Shown here: one piece after another, positions 1 through 11,576 of the stretch | How positions within the stretch are numbered: position 1 is the first letter of the stretch | Layout: the number at the start of each line of letters is the position of its first letter | Assembly: GCA_963678675.1 (NCBI GenBank) | Contig: OY783195.1 | Span: forward strand, 23,460,387-23,524,386 | Reading direction: 5' to 3' | DNA: 64,000 bases | From: Xiphydria camelus | Lineage: Eukaryota; Arthropoda; Insecta; Hymenoptera; Xiphydriidae | Notes under the pieces: generated by a model | Told to the model about the DNA's origin: nothing | Database searches by the model: none | The model's input: only the letters and a program-made list of their open reading frames with translations | Translations under genes and position numbers: made by a program

Positions 1-1195
1 TGTACGAGTAGAGTTAACATAATATATTCAAATAATAATTAACATAATCAAAAATCTTAAGCTGTCGCGGCCACTGTCAGTATAATTCAATATTACTACT
101 CTTAGCTTCCGGGTGGTAACCGTGTCCAAAATTATTATTTTGCCGATGTTTTTCAAACATTAGTTTGCTTTTTACAGTGTATATTAACGATTATGTAGAT
201 TTCAAGCGACGCAATTTTTAACCTCTCATACACTGACAGATAAGAAATATCCTCAGTTGTTAGTTCTCTTTTCTGAGAGTTATGACGTCCCGCACCTCGA
301 TCAACGTGTACTCGTTTTGCTTGAAAAAGTAAACGTAACGAACCCACCCTCGATGCATTTCACTGAAAGGCGCCAGCCTATACCCACGCACGTGGAACCG
401 GGACCGTCTAATTTCCGGTTGGCGTGCGGGTTGACTCATTTTTGCATAATACAGCCTAATAAGAGCTAATGAATGAAACGCTGTAACCCCAATGTTGCGC
501 AAATTGGATTTACACCACTTGCCTCTCTCCCGCCGCCATTCTCCCTCGTTCTGACCCCTCCTCCCTCGCCACGTACCCCATCCCTTCTCTCTCTCACACA
601 ACCCCTCTCGCCGTCGTCCCACCCTCGTGTGTATTTGCATACTTTGTAATCCTCTTTTCGCTCGATTCTACAAATTCTACTCTCCCGCGCCCGTTAAAAG
701 GCCGCGCGAGCCAACTCCAACGCAAATATCGCGCTCGCGCGCGCACACCCGATCTCGTTTTTTCATTTTTCGCGCCCCCGGGGCCGGATGAATCATGACC
801 ACTTACGGTAAAAACACCAAAGCACATGGACCGTGTCGGGTCGATACCCGAAGTTTATTGAATCGCGCGTTAAGGGAGCAGAGAAAATCAATTACCAGCC
901 GTCCAAGAGGGTAGGGAAAGAATGTCCCAAAAGCAGCGCGCGCGCGCGCACCTCGACGCGAGCCCTGGCTTCGAAAACTCGCTCTTCGAAACGAATAAAC
1001 TCGAGCGAGAGGGAATCGTAGAAATTAATACAGGCGCGAGCGAAAAGAACGAAGGGGTAAGTTTATACAGCGGCCCGATGGATGTGGTAAAGCGGGGGAG
1101 GGGGAAAAGTCGCAGAGTATAGGAGCTACTCTTTTCTCTCCAGTTTTCCCTTCTTCTCTCTTCGTTCTTCGGTCGAAGTGAAATTACAGTCGCTG
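1..1195. other. Unassigned DNA, CpG-rich part 480-1120
   Basis: No gene is recognised. The first 480 bases are AT-leaning. From about 480 to 1120 the sequence is rich in CpG and CG-alternating tracts, with a pyrimidine-rich run around 515-620. Several short ORFs overlap on both strands here, as expected by chance in GC-rich DNA; none resembles a known family or ends at a plausible splice site. It could be a promoter-type CpG island of a gene outside or poorly visible in the window. Confidence 0.4.
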
Positions 1196-1606
1196 CGTCG
1201 ATGTTGGTAAGAAGGATTGTTGAGATTATTGTGGACGTCGAATATATAGAGAAATCAACATCGAAGCGACGATGGAAGGGTGATTATATCGAATAAAAAA
1301 ATCAGGATCAATGAAAGGCAAAAGCTGAATCGAAGCGAAATTATTATGGTAGCTGTGACGATGTAAGGAAGCAGGAAGGTTGAGATTATTGCAGACGAAC
1401 GAATATAGAGATACCTATCGAAAATGAAATCGTCGACGCGACAAATTACTTATATATAGAATTTAAAAAACTTTTCCAGTGACTATTTCATCTGAAGCTA
1501 CATTGAAAAACTCGTCAATTTTCAAATACTTTGGAACATTTTTTTCTATCATTTACGTTTTAAAGAAATTACGGGGATCAGACTGTATATTTCGCAATTC
1601 GTGCAT
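1196..1606 (+). repeat. Left copy of a diverged tandem repeat flanking the palindrome
   Basis: The sequence at about 1260-1605 is matched at moderate identity by 3500-3845. Both contain a segment running from the wording TTTTCAAATACTTTGGAAC to ATATATTTCGC just before the palindrome or its equivalent position. A shorter repeat is also visible within the copy (1205-1255 against 1360-1410, both with GTTGAGATTATTG). The palindromic element 1607-3487 sits inside the second unit, so the tandem repeat is older than that insertion. Confidence 0.55.
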
Positions 1607-3487
1607 CCCTTGGCAAAGTTTTCCATTGAGTGTTTAATGGTAATGAATGGGACCTAAAGGTAATCAATGGGATCGCAATGGAAATTCAGAGGGAAAACTG
1701 AACTGGCACTTTCTACCATTCAATATAAATGGGAATCCACTGGCAAATCAGTGGGAAATATTGAAAGGTATGTGTACTCCCATTCGTTACCAATGGAGGA
1801 CCAATGGCAAGTTATGGTACTGGGAATACATTCAAGTGGTATTTTGTTCCAATGGTAACTAATGGGAGTCCAATGGCAAATAACGGAGTTCCATGCGGAA
1901 GCCGGTTACGACTAGACGCGTCGCGGATCGATCGCAGGAAACAGTGCCGATACAGCGATATTACAGGATAATCGCAGCGATTTTTCGTATCAGGGGAGAG
2001 CAGAGCGTGCCGCCAGCAAGAACACGCAGGAGGAAGAGAGGGGACTGCTCTAGATCTCAAAGGAGGGCTTCAAAAAAGTTGAAAGAAAAGGTGAGGTTAG
2101 GGGAAGATGGGCAGAGGAAGAGGAGGTGGGGCACGCGGGGAGGATGATTCGGGCGCCGTCGGATCAGGAAAGTCGGAAAAAGCCGAGGGGACAGCGGGAA
2201 GACCGACCGAGGCGCCAGAAGGAAAGCGGAGGAAAGGCAGACCAAGAAGCGCGAACAGAGATGACGCGGCTGCGGCCACGGGGGTCTTGGACAAATAGCT
2301 AAGTAAAGTATCACTCAACAAATGGGAAATGGATGGTTATAATTGAATGGGAATTAATTCCATTTCACGAATGGTAATGTCAACGGTATGAAAACACCAT
2401 TAAACGAATGGGAAAGTAAATGGGATGTCGAATGGTAGTATAAGTGGGAAAGATACCATTGGCAAAACCCCATTGATTTACCTTTGACAGCCCTTGGCTA
2501 AGTCTCCCATTAATTACCATTTAAAAAATCCCATTGGATACCACTGACAGTCTGTCAAAGGTAAATCAATGGGGTTTTGCCAATGGTATCTTTCCCACTT
2601 ATACTACCATTCGACATCCCATTTATTTTCCCATTCGTTTAATGGTGTTTTCATACCGTTGACATTACCATTCGTGAAATGGAATTAATTCCCATCCAAT
2701 TATAACCATTCATTTCCCATTTGTTGAGTGATACTTTACTTAGCTATTTGTCCAAGACCCCCGTGGCCGCATCCGCGTCATCTCTGTTCGCGCTTCTTGG
2801 TCTGCCTCTCCTCCGCTTTCCTTCTGGCGCCTCGGTCGGTCTTCCCGCTGTCCCCTCGGCTTTTTCCGACTTTCCTGATCCGACGGCGCCCGAATCATCC
2901 TCCCCGCGTGCCCCACCTCCTCTTCCTCTGCCCATCTTCCCCTAACCTCACTTTTTCTTTCAACTTTTTTGAAGCCCTCCTTTGAAATCTAGAGCAGTCC
3001 CCTCTCTTTCTCCTGCGTGTTCTTGCTGGCGGCACGCTCTGCACTCCCCTGATCCGAAAAATCGCTGCGATTATCCTGTAATATCGCTGTATCGGCACTG
3101 TTTCCTGCGATCGATCCGCAACGCGTCTAGTCGTAACCGGCTTCCGCATGGAACTCCGTTATTTGCCATTGGACTCCCATTAGTTACTATTGGAATAAAA
3201 TACCATTTAAATGTTCCCAGTAACTTGCCATTGGTCCTCCATTGGTAACGAATGGGAAAACATACCTTTCATTATTTCCCACTGATTTGCCAGTGGAGTC
3301 CCATTTATATTGAATGGTAGAAAGTGCTAGTTCATTTTTCCCTCCGAATTTCCATTGCGATCCCATTGGTTACCTTTAGGTCCCATTCATTACCATTAAA
3401 CACTCAATGGAAAACTTTGCCAAGGGAGACTGTCAGTGGTACCCAAAGGGATTTTTTAAATGGTAATTAATGGGAGACTTAGCCAAG
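1607..3487. mobile_element. 1.9 kb foldback (near-palindromic) element
   Basis: The arm at about 1607-2491 is repeated in reverse complement at about 2553-3430 with only scattered differences. The outermost ends are similar inverted sequences: left CCCTTGGCAAAGTTTTCC, and right, read inward, TCTCTTGGCTAAGTCTCCC. A 62-base module containing the right-end sequence also occurs at the centre (about 2492-2553) in opposite orientation to its copy at 3425-3487, so the centre is not a simple palindrome. The arms are full of AATGGGAA/CCATTACC-type words. Each arm carries a GC-rich block (1880-2300 and 2745-3160) that differs in composition from the AT-rich remainder. The mirrored ORFs in the arms are copies of each other and are not called genes. 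Family not recognised. Confidence 0.85.
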
Positions 3488-4189
3488 AGATCTCGCTCTC
3501 TTCGATAGAGACAATGCGATATTTCCAAGGCGAAACGATAAAAAACTTAAGAGAAATAGAATCATCAAAAGCCAAAGGTCGGTCAAAGCAAAACTATGGT
3601 AGATGCATCGATTTAAGGAATTAGAATCTGTAAAACTTTTGCAGAAGATCGAATACAGAAAAATCGAAATTGAAGCAGAACGTTGACGTAAAGAATCAGG
3701 AACGTTTGAAGTCGAAAATAGAAGAAAAAAAAACCTCTTATATTATTACCCAAAAATATTACAAACTCGTTGATTTTCAATAACTTTGAAACAATATCTT
3801 CGTTTTAAAAAAAATTGCGGCGATCAAACTATATATTTCGCGTTTCTCGTGTTTGTCAATGGAGAAAATACGACATTCCCGAGACGAAATGACGAGAAAC
3901 CTAAAGAAATAGAAGTTTGATTTGTCGCGCAAGGCTTAACATTAAAGAGCTATCAATATATTTGAAATATTTTTTGCAGCTGCTCCTTATCAGGAAGAGG
4001 CTCAATGATTACTCCTCGACCATTAAGATAGTAAGTCTAACGATTATCGCATCCAACGAATTCTATCGAACATTTCGCAATTCCTAACGCAAATGTTGTC
4101 CACGTGCCTTCAAGAGTCACATGAAAGCGGGCCTCTCTTCGTCGAGATGCACTTCTATATATACGTACGTAACGCCAAACCGTATACGT
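3488..4189. repeat. Right copy of the flanking tandem repeat, then unassigned DNA
   Basis: Positions 3500-3845 are the diverged second copy of the repeat at 1260-1605, and 3845-3960 starts the same unit again. No gene is seen from there to the first Copia-like residues near 4190. Confidence 0.5.
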
Positions 4190-4973
4190 AATGATGTTCG
4201 TCTTTCAAAGCATTTGACGGTTCTTGATGAATTGATCATCGAGCTTAAATTACAACTTGGTGTAGAACTGCCGGAAAGTACATTGATCACTCGATTACTT
4301 TTTTTTCGCTACCAAGCTCGTATCAGCCTATCGCTACGTCACTTGAATCGCTACCAAATCAAATGATCAATTAACTTACAGTTATGTGAAAAAGAAATTG
4401 TTAGAATTTGAAGTGAGATTGACAAATGAAAGAAGTGATACGAGTGCTAAAATTCTACAAGTAGAAACACAGTTTCAAAATCAAGTGCAAAAACAAAATT
4501 TTAATCAAGGACGAAATTTTAATGCTGGAAGAAAATTGAGAAATAATCGACAAAATTTTAGAGGAAAACCGTTCAACCAGTATAAGAGATCAAACTAAAG
4601 TTTTTCTTTCTCTGTTATTACTACAAAAAGATGATGGAATCTTCAGGGGAGCATCCACGAGCAATTCAAAGTACTCAGGCTTATAAGGAACGCAACGGAA
4701 ATATTGCTTTTATCAGTGAAGCTGAAATCTTACAATCTGATACAATGACTTCATCGGACAAGTTGGCTTTTCTACTAGACTCAGGTGCAACTGACCACTT
4801 AGTCAACCGATTGGATATTTTTACAACAGTGATGTACTTGGATATGCCTATTCGGATCTCCATCGCAAAAAAATGAGAGTATTGCTGCTATAAAGAAAGG
4901 AACCATAAACATGATAACGAATCAAGGAGTAACTGGAACCCTGGAGAAGTCCCAGAGTCTAAAGAAGCCTTTT
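4190..4973 (+). pseudogene. Copia-type retrotransposon gag and protease remnant
   Basis: Conceptual translation over several frames shows the order expected at the start of a Ty1/Copia polyprotein. A UBN2-type gag helix region lies near 4196-4370, where the frame breaks around 4305-4320. A second gag stretch with VKKKLLEFEVRL follows at 4386-4440, then an Asn/Gln/Gly/Arg-rich tail at 4480-4595. The aspartic protease motif LDSGATDH is at about 4772-4800, followed in a shifted frame after an A-run (4865-4873) by protease C-terminal sequence. The CCHC knuckle normally between gag and protease is not seen. Stops and frameshifts make it non-functional. It is cut at 4974 by a hairpin element. The same-strand RNase H piece at 9747 may be from the same family, but no integrase or reverse transcriptase is visible between them. 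Confidence 0.85.
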
Positions 4974-5448
4974 TATACAGGGTGTTCATTTTAAAACTTA
5001 CCACCCACGTTATCTGCGTAAAGAGACATATTTCTGAAAATCGCCGAGACACGTCAACAAAATTATTGAGGGGGAACATTTTTTATAAAAATTCGACGCC
5101 CCCCCCCCCCCTCAACCACCTGACTCCGGGGGCGGTAACCCCAATATTCTTAAATGGAACAGGGGGTCGAGTGATACCTCATTTTAAAGGGCTTTTAATT
5201 GTGTACATTTTGACGTCCTACTTTTCAAATTTGACGTTAAAATGAGGTATCACTCGACCCCCTGTTCCATTTAAGAATATTGGGGTTACCGCCCCCGGAG
5301 TCAGGTGGTTGAGGGGGGGGGGGCGTCGAATTTTTATAAAAAATGTTCCCCCTCAATAATTTTGTTGACGTGTCTCGGCGATTTTCAGAAATATGTCTCT
5401 TTACGCAGATAACGTGGGTGGTAAGTTTTAAAATGAACACCCTGTATA
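4974..5448. mobile_element. 475 bp hairpin element with C/G homopolymer arms
   Basis: The two arms (about 4974-5180 and 5240-5448) are near-perfect reverse complements separated by about 55 bases. The ends read TATACAGGGTGTTCA and its complement, consistent with insertion at TA. Each arm has a run of about a dozen C (about 5101-5113) or G (about 5309-5320), placed symmetrically. It interrupts the Copia remnant. The two ORFs reading through the arms are mirror images of one another and have no family resemblance. The high arm identity suggests a recent insertion or continuing arm correction. Confidence 0.9.
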
Positions 5449-6867
5449 TTGAAGCTCCTTCAGGCGTTGTAAAGATCACATCTTTGACGACACTTGCAGC
5501 TTGCGCGTATCCTGAAGATCGAAGACTCATTTGAGTGCACAGGAAAGTTATTCGACTTCAACATCTCTTCTCAATGTCGCCGTCCTCCTGCGCTTTGTAC
5601 GGTCAGAACTTTCTTTAAAACTTGTCTACCACGTATAGGTGTTAGGTTTTCGTAATTCTCAAATTTGAGGGCGCTTTCCAGCGAATTCTTGTTTTTTAGG
5701 TTAAAGTGGCCCCTCTCCCGACTTGCTTTCAACCATTTACTCTTCGGTCGCATACTGCGCCGTTGCGCTTGCCGAAACAACTTTTGATATCGCAACTGCC
5801 GCAGTAGCAGTACGCGCCGCTACACACGTTCCACCTTATTAACAAGCAACTGCCGTCGATAAGATATTTTATGGAAGGTCCGTACTGCGATCCAATACGA
5901 CCGCTACGTACTGCACGACATCCAATTCGCCTATACACGTTACGATTGTCGTTACGACGGCAGTTTCGAAAGATGTTGAACGATATGAAGTACGATAAAT
6001 CGTAACGTGTGTAGAGTCTAGATGGCCTAATCAAGCAAAATATTCCGTACTGCGATCCAATACGACCGCTACGTACTGCACGACATCCAATTCGCCTACA
6101 CAAGCTACGATTGTCGTTACGACGACAGTTTCGACAAGGTTGGACGATATTTCGTACGATAAATTGTATCGTGTGTAGGCAGCAAAAACTAGGTAAGTAT
6201 CGCTTCGTGGCGACACAGAAATAAATTTGTACGAATTGCTCAAGTCTATCGCTCGCTTCCCCCTCCACCGTGAGCGACTCGGGCTCATTAATCGTTCGGG
6301 TGGAAGATGTCAAATTGAATGCACGGAGATCCGACTGCCGTGTCGAAAAACGACCGACATGGGAATTCATCCGTGGCAGGACGAACGTCGATGCAGCGTC
6401 GGTGGAATCTGTGCGCCGTAGCCGAGCTGATCGGATGGGTGAATGTGTAGTGTGTATGGAGAGAGAGGGATACAGGGGCGGTTATGCGCGGATGTGTTCG
6501 AAAAATAGATATGTGTACTTGTATAACGGTTCTCGCGCGTACGTTCGTTGGTTGCCCCGCTGGTTATAGCCTCGCACGTTGAAAACAACCGTGCGCTATC
6601 TGCGTGTTAAGTGGCAATTGATGGGCACGGGCGTACGAGCATGTGCTTTTGCCCGCAGAAGAATAAAATTTGCGGCGTCGTTTGCGAAGCATCCGATGGT
6701 CCGAGATGACGGTGTATAAATATAGCGTTTGATATATGCGATCGTTAAACGCTTCGATCGCGCGAAACGTCGAGATCCGCTATCGACATTATGCCCGTCG
6801 TGCGGGAAGGTTTAAATTCCTGTTTAGATTCTTCGGAAAATGACGATCACATGATCGCCTTGAAGCT
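5449..6867. other. Unassigned DNA with a 165 bp tandem duplication
   Basis: Two copies of a segment starting CCGTACTGCGATCCAATACG lie at 5880 and 6045, a period of 165 bases, with the match running about 80 bases well and then more weakly. A minus-strand frame is open through both copies (5729-6370, 213 codons), so the duplication preserves the frame because 165 is a multiple of three. The protein shows only the internal repeat and no recognised family. From 6200 to 6800 the DNA is CpG-rich without a recognisable gene. Confidence 0.5.
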
Positions 6868-8126
6868 TCCAATTTAACTTTAATACTTTCTGCCTTGACT
6901 TATTAGAAATTCTGCATACTTTTCAGCTCTTTTCTAAGCGCGGGAAAGAATCAACGTAAAAAAAAAGTATTGATAAAATATGGCGGAAGTCTGGAAAGAG
7001 TTGACTTAAATGACTATGGATCGTATCCCAGACGTTCAACCAGACCATTTTCTCGTATCGGTTGAGATGTAAAAAAGCTTACTCGACCACGTTCAAAATA
7101 GGCGAGTTTCATTCTCGAAAGTATGACCGATGGTAAGCTTTACTTCTCAACTGATATGAGAAAATTGTCTAGCTGAAAGTCAAAAATACAATCTGTAGCC
7201 ATACTTTTTTGGCTCTCCCCTTTCCAGACTACTGCCATACTTCAGTCATATCTTTATTTACGCGGAAAGTTGGAATTTATTTCTTTGTAAAATGGAACTT
7301 CAATTTTGATTGACATTTCATTGCTATTTTATTCGTTCAATGAAATTTTCAATTATCTCGCATATAAAATAAACTTTTATCATATCACGATCCTATCAAG
7401 GATTAATTCAGAGCAAACAGTATCGATATTTTGTCATGACGTTGAGAGAAACTGATATTTAACGCAAAAATGTGATTTGAAAGTTTAACATGAGTTCGTA
7501 ACGATTTGTTCCATCTTTTTGAAGTTTCATTGCAGGTTGACTATCTCTTTTAAATATAATATACTTAAATATAATATATTAATATTATTTTACAGTGTCT
7601 CTACAGCCTTTCTATTAATAATACCGTTAATTGTAATTAATTTCTCTTAATTCCGTACTCACGTAATTAATTCGTATAGGTATAGGTTATACGTAAAAGG
7701 TATAACTATAGACGGGAAAAATTGAAATCCAAGGTGACGCAGGTAATTTTATGCAAATTTAACGTCCACTTAACGTGCCCCTTCGACGTAAGTCCCGGCA
7801 GTAACGAAACATTATCTACCAAGTTCTATCGAACGAGCGTCGGTAGAATTAAAGAGAGTCCTCAACTACGAGCAAAAACCTTCGCAAATACAATGTATGT
7901 CACGCATAGAATAGCAGAGCCCCATAGTTTACGTAGCACATATTATATTCGCTACCGTTTTTGCTCAATAATTTGGGCAGGGTTTTAAACGTGGGAAGCA
8001 TAAGACATTGGTTGCAAGAATGTCTCGAACCAATTTGAAGTTAATCTCCGAGAAAACTTCCTTCCTACGTTAATTTAAGCAGAATTTCTAGTAAGTCAAG
8101 GCAAGAAGTATTAAAGTTAAATTGGA
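6868..8126. mobile_element. 1.26 kb element with about 50 bp terminal inverted repeats
   Basis: The left end TCCAATTTAACTTTAATACT and roughly 30 further bases are matched in reverse complement by the right end at about 8060-8126, with few mismatches (both include TGCCTTGACTTA). The inside is AT-rich and holds a nested imperfect hairpin at 6977-7242. An 88-codon plus-strand ORF at 7722-7988 has no recognised similarity. This is therefore probably a non-autonomous DNA transposon. No target duplication was identified with certainty. Confidence 0.7.
6977..7242. mobile_element. Nested imperfect hairpin element (about 265 bp)
   Basis: The left arm contains ATATGGCGGAAGTCTGGAAAG and the right arm its diverged complement ending CTTTCCAGACTACTGCCATA. 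The inner parts of the arms also pair (AGACCATTTTCTCGTATC with GATATGAGAAAATTGTCT). It lies wholly within the 6868-8126 element, so it is either a nested insertion or part of that element's secondary structure. Confidence 0.65.
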
Positions 8127-8319
8127 TCAACTGAAAATCGATTAAATAACGTACGTGCACGACCTAGCGTCAATGATTCTGATCGACCGTCTTTGTGATT
8201 GTACCAGTAGCGACAATGCGTATTAGGAGGTCGAAAGCTAGACGTGCTTGAGTACACACAAGCGATTTTTTTGCTTACGCAGAAAAAAAGAATTTTGTAC
8301 AAAGTGACATTTCACATAG

Positions 8320-8477
8320 CGTGGGTATACTGCAAAAAGTGACCAAGTCAAAAATCAACTTGGTAACTTTTTACTGGACACTGCGGATATATGACCAAGC
8401 CCATAGGACTGATAGTAATACAGTAAAAAGTGACCAAGTTGATTTTTGACTTGGTCACTTTTCGCAGTATACCCACG
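8320..8477. mobile_element. 158 bp hairpin MITE with ATAG target duplication
   Basis: The ends CGTGGGTATACTGC and its complement enclose two long arms (about 57 bases each) carrying AAAAGTGACCAAGT and its complement. The direct repeat ATAG flanks both sides (8316-8319 and 8478-8481), as for a 4-bp target duplication. The minus-strand ORF that overlaps it owes part of its length to the hairpin. Confidence 0.8.
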
Positions 8478-8481
8478 ATAG

Positions 8482-9746
8482 TAGAAATTGTCCTCAGGAG
8501 CGATAATAGCACCGGGTATCGTTATACATCGTAAGAGATTTCCATCAACATAGCAACATTCATGATGTTCCACAGCCAATAACACCTCGTAATGTAAAGA
8601 CCTTTTCATTCTGGACAAAAAAATGTGCGCACAAGCAAGTAAAAATGGCAGCTTCCGATTAACTTTCAGGCAGTTTTTGAAAGTGTACTGATGAAAAAAA
8701 ATCTTATTAAATCATTAAAGTAATTACAAAGTTGATGACGCAAATTTGAATCATTTCTAGTCAATAACAAATCGAATATTCGAAAGTAAAAGTGATTTTA
8801 GCATGGAGAATGGATTTTAGCAGGTTTGCGTAAGTGACATACGCTCTAAAAAATTAAAAAATGGAAGGTTTCACTTCATTTTACATCCCGAAACCTTGTC
8901 TTGAATTTTGCTAGGGGTATGTGAAGGAATCGATTAAGAAACATGAAATGTAATAAATGTGAAAAAAGTGACAAGTGGATGGGTTATGTGGACGTGCAGA
9001 TGAAGGATTTCAATCTCTCCATTGTATTACTAAAGATACAAATATATTTGCTCTCTGCATTTTGTTGGCGAAAAAAGTCCCAGTGAAGAATATTCAGGTC
9101 CTGTTCCTTCAAATTATAAGAAATTGCCGAAAAAGGTAAGTGGACTCGAGTGTCGGAAGAGGAACAGTGGCGAACGCATCGATTTTTTCGTATGCGACGG
9201 AATTCATTGGATAAAAGTTCGGCAAATACTTCGATTCGTCTCGGGAGGTGCAGTCCGAAAGACCGGTCCCGAGGGAGTCCCGCGGAACGTCTCGAAGCAT
9301 GCAAGGAGTCGGAGCTTTCTAGTCGGAGAGATGAGCTTTCGGGCGTGTACTTTCTTTCGCGCGTGCGATCCCATGTCGGGTTTACGTAATGCGGAAAATT
9401 TCCAATCGGTGCCAGGAATCGAAAATTCATCGACAATGTCCATCGTCATGACGACGCGTCGCTGTGAGGTAAGTGGACTAATTTGAAGTAAATCATAAGA
9501 GTTGAAAATTTTGCAAATAATGTTTCATTGTTTTAGCCAGAACGTAAAATACGTACTTGTTTAGAACAGAAATATGTGAAATTATACACAACCTCCACTT
9601 CAGCAAAAATTAAGGACACAAATTATGATTTTTTGGAACACTGGAGCATCAATCACAACGAACGAAGGAACAAGTAACCTTTTTTACAATCATACATACA
9701 TCTATGCAAACAATTTACAATAAGGTAAGGTGGGGCAAGAGCATTT
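8482..9746. other. Unassigned DNA with a CpG-rich exon-like block at 9125-9475
   Basis: From 8482 to 9120 the sequence is AT-rich with nothing recognisable. A minus-strand frame at 8480-8618 is open but matches no known family. The block 9125-9475 is GC-rich and open in several frames, and it is bounded by two matches to the splice donor consensus, both with the same GGTAAGTGGACT wording (about 9135 and 9467). That repetition may mean a duplicated exon edge or chance. No protein family is recognised, so no gene is called. Confidence 0.35.
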
Positions 9747-10126
9747 TTGGAGCAAGTGCAGTATTTTCAATTTTTATTCAAGTTTCGTAGCGAATTGTGC
9801 TGCCATTTAAAAGAAGCTAGTTGGTTAAAATCCCTCTTAATAAGTATACAATTGAAATTACTTAAACCAATTACAATATGTGAAGATAACAACGGTTGCA
9901 TTGCCATGCTAATAATCCAACAGATCACAAAAAATCAAAACATATTGACATAAAATATCATTATTCAAGAGAAAAGGTAGAACAAAAGGAAGTAATACTG
10001 AAATACATTCCCACAGATAAACAACTTGCAGATGTTTTTACAAAGCCACTACCAGCTATGCAGTTTGAAAAGATCCGAAATGAAATTGGTCTGGGAGAGT
10101 TCTATAAGTTAGAAATTAGTATCTAG
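9747..10126 (+). pseudogene. Copia-type RNase H remnant (pol C-terminus)
   Basis: Two overlapping frames together give the end of a Ty1/Copia polyprotein. KEASWLKSLL is at about 9811-9840 and the active-site region EDNNGCIA at about 9882-9905. A frameshift follows near 9905-9915. The HID/YHY region is at about 9943-9965, and the final TDKQLADVFTKPL lies around 10012-10050, with the stop at 10124. A frameshift, and the absence of reverse transcriptase upstream, make it a fragment. AT-rich DNA after the stop (10190-10600) could include a decayed LTR, but no matching copy was found. Confidence 0.85.
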
Positions 10127-11576
10127 AAAATAAATAAGTAAATACATTTAAGTTTAGATTAGTTAATTTTCGTTAAGAAAACTTAGTGTGACAAACTAAT
10201 GTTATATTTTATTAATATTATTTTATAACTAATCAATCATATTTTCAAGTTCAAATGTTTTATTATCAATAACATTTTTTGTTGTTAAAATATACTTATT
10301 AATGTTACCATTAAAAGCATTCAAGCATGCAATACAATATGAAGAAGCATGTTTATAAGAATGAACATTTTCACGATTTACGTTATTCCAAAATTGATAA
10401 AATATACTTTCAGTTTTGTATCAATTAAGTCATTTTTGACGTTTATGTTTATATTTAAGAAATGGGGCCACATAAGCGACGCCATGGCATTGCCTTTATA
10501 TTAAAGAATATCAGTCATAAGTTAGTTAGTCTTGCGACTGCTCTAGACGTGAAAAGATTGAACTTAAATACATATAATAATTGCTCTGCATTTTAAATCC
10601 TTTATTATAATTTAAACCTGACCTGCTTCTTTCCAAAACCCAACAAAAAATGTCGCCATATCAACGGATAAAAATTCCAAAAATATAACCATTCCATTTT
10701 GCAAACTAGGTTAAACCAACTGTTCGAAGATTCAAAAGTTCGGATGTTAACATATTCAAGATTTGCGTTAATAACTTCCAAGCGTTCTCCCAACCGGTCG
10801 TCTCGATTAAAAATTAACGTCGCACCGTGCTGACAGCGGACGCTCTCGGGAAAACTGAATAACGAGGACAACGCGGCGGAAGCTGAATTTTTCATGGGAC
10901 TTCGCGCCGAAAATTCTGTTATAAAGTAAGAACGCTCGGCTTTCGAGAAGCTCGCCATGGCGATAACATCGAAATCTTAAGGAAATCGTAAGGAAAAAGT
11001 AAAGCAACATCTTCGCTCGACCGATAAGTACAGAGCTAAACTCAATAGGTACATACATTTTCGCGCGTTTCCCATTGTGATGGGATCTTCGAAAGACCCC
11101 TGGAATAATTGTTGCCGACACAACAGCAGGGAGGCGAGAGGGAAACCCCGTCCACGGCTTCCCGCGTATACACGACGGGATGATCATTTGTTATTGCACC
11201 CGTGCCAGTTGGAATTGTGTATTATTAAACCATCTTCGCCCTCTGGTTTACGCCTTCTCTTTACGCGAATGGTTCTAAAATTATCCTCCTCCTTTCGGTC
11301 CACTTGTGCGCGTTGGCCCCGCGCTGTACGTCGGTAACGGGGTGCTAGTTGGGTTTCTTCGTTTAACGGCCCTCCCTCCACTCCAAAATTGTCGTCGTAC
11401 CGGCTGCTGTTCCTACGCGAGCGTTCGCATCCACCAATCAAGCCACGGTCGCGTTTCGCGACTCGAAAATGCCCTTGATAAACGATATTACTCTCCGTTG
11501 AAGTACAGAATGTAGCGGAGAACAAAGGGACGTTTTACCAGCGGGACATCGGAGCCGGGAATCTTTCGTGATGTAC
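10127..11576. other. Unassigned DNA; possible decayed LTR, then CpG-rich stretch
   Basis: Positions 10127-10600 are AT-rich and follow a Copia RNase H end, the place where a 3-prime LTR would lie. A TGTTATATTTT start near 10199 is suggestive only. From 10780 to 11530 the DNA is CpG-richer with overlapping short ORFs on both strands, none recognised. Confidence 0.35.

Noticed and set aside
1893..3149. Mirrored ORFs of 63-88 codons on both strands in the arms of the palindrome
   Set aside because: They are duplicates of one another produced by the inverted arms, use GC-rich sequence with few stops and match no family.
4982..5530. ORFs of 87 and 97 codons through the hairpin at 5 kb
   Set aside because: They read the same arm sequence twice, including proline runs from the C-tract.
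4190..10126. One Copia element spanning both fragments
   Set aside because: No integrase or reverse transcriptase is seen in the 4.8 kb between them, and several other elements fill it; two separate remnants are as likely.
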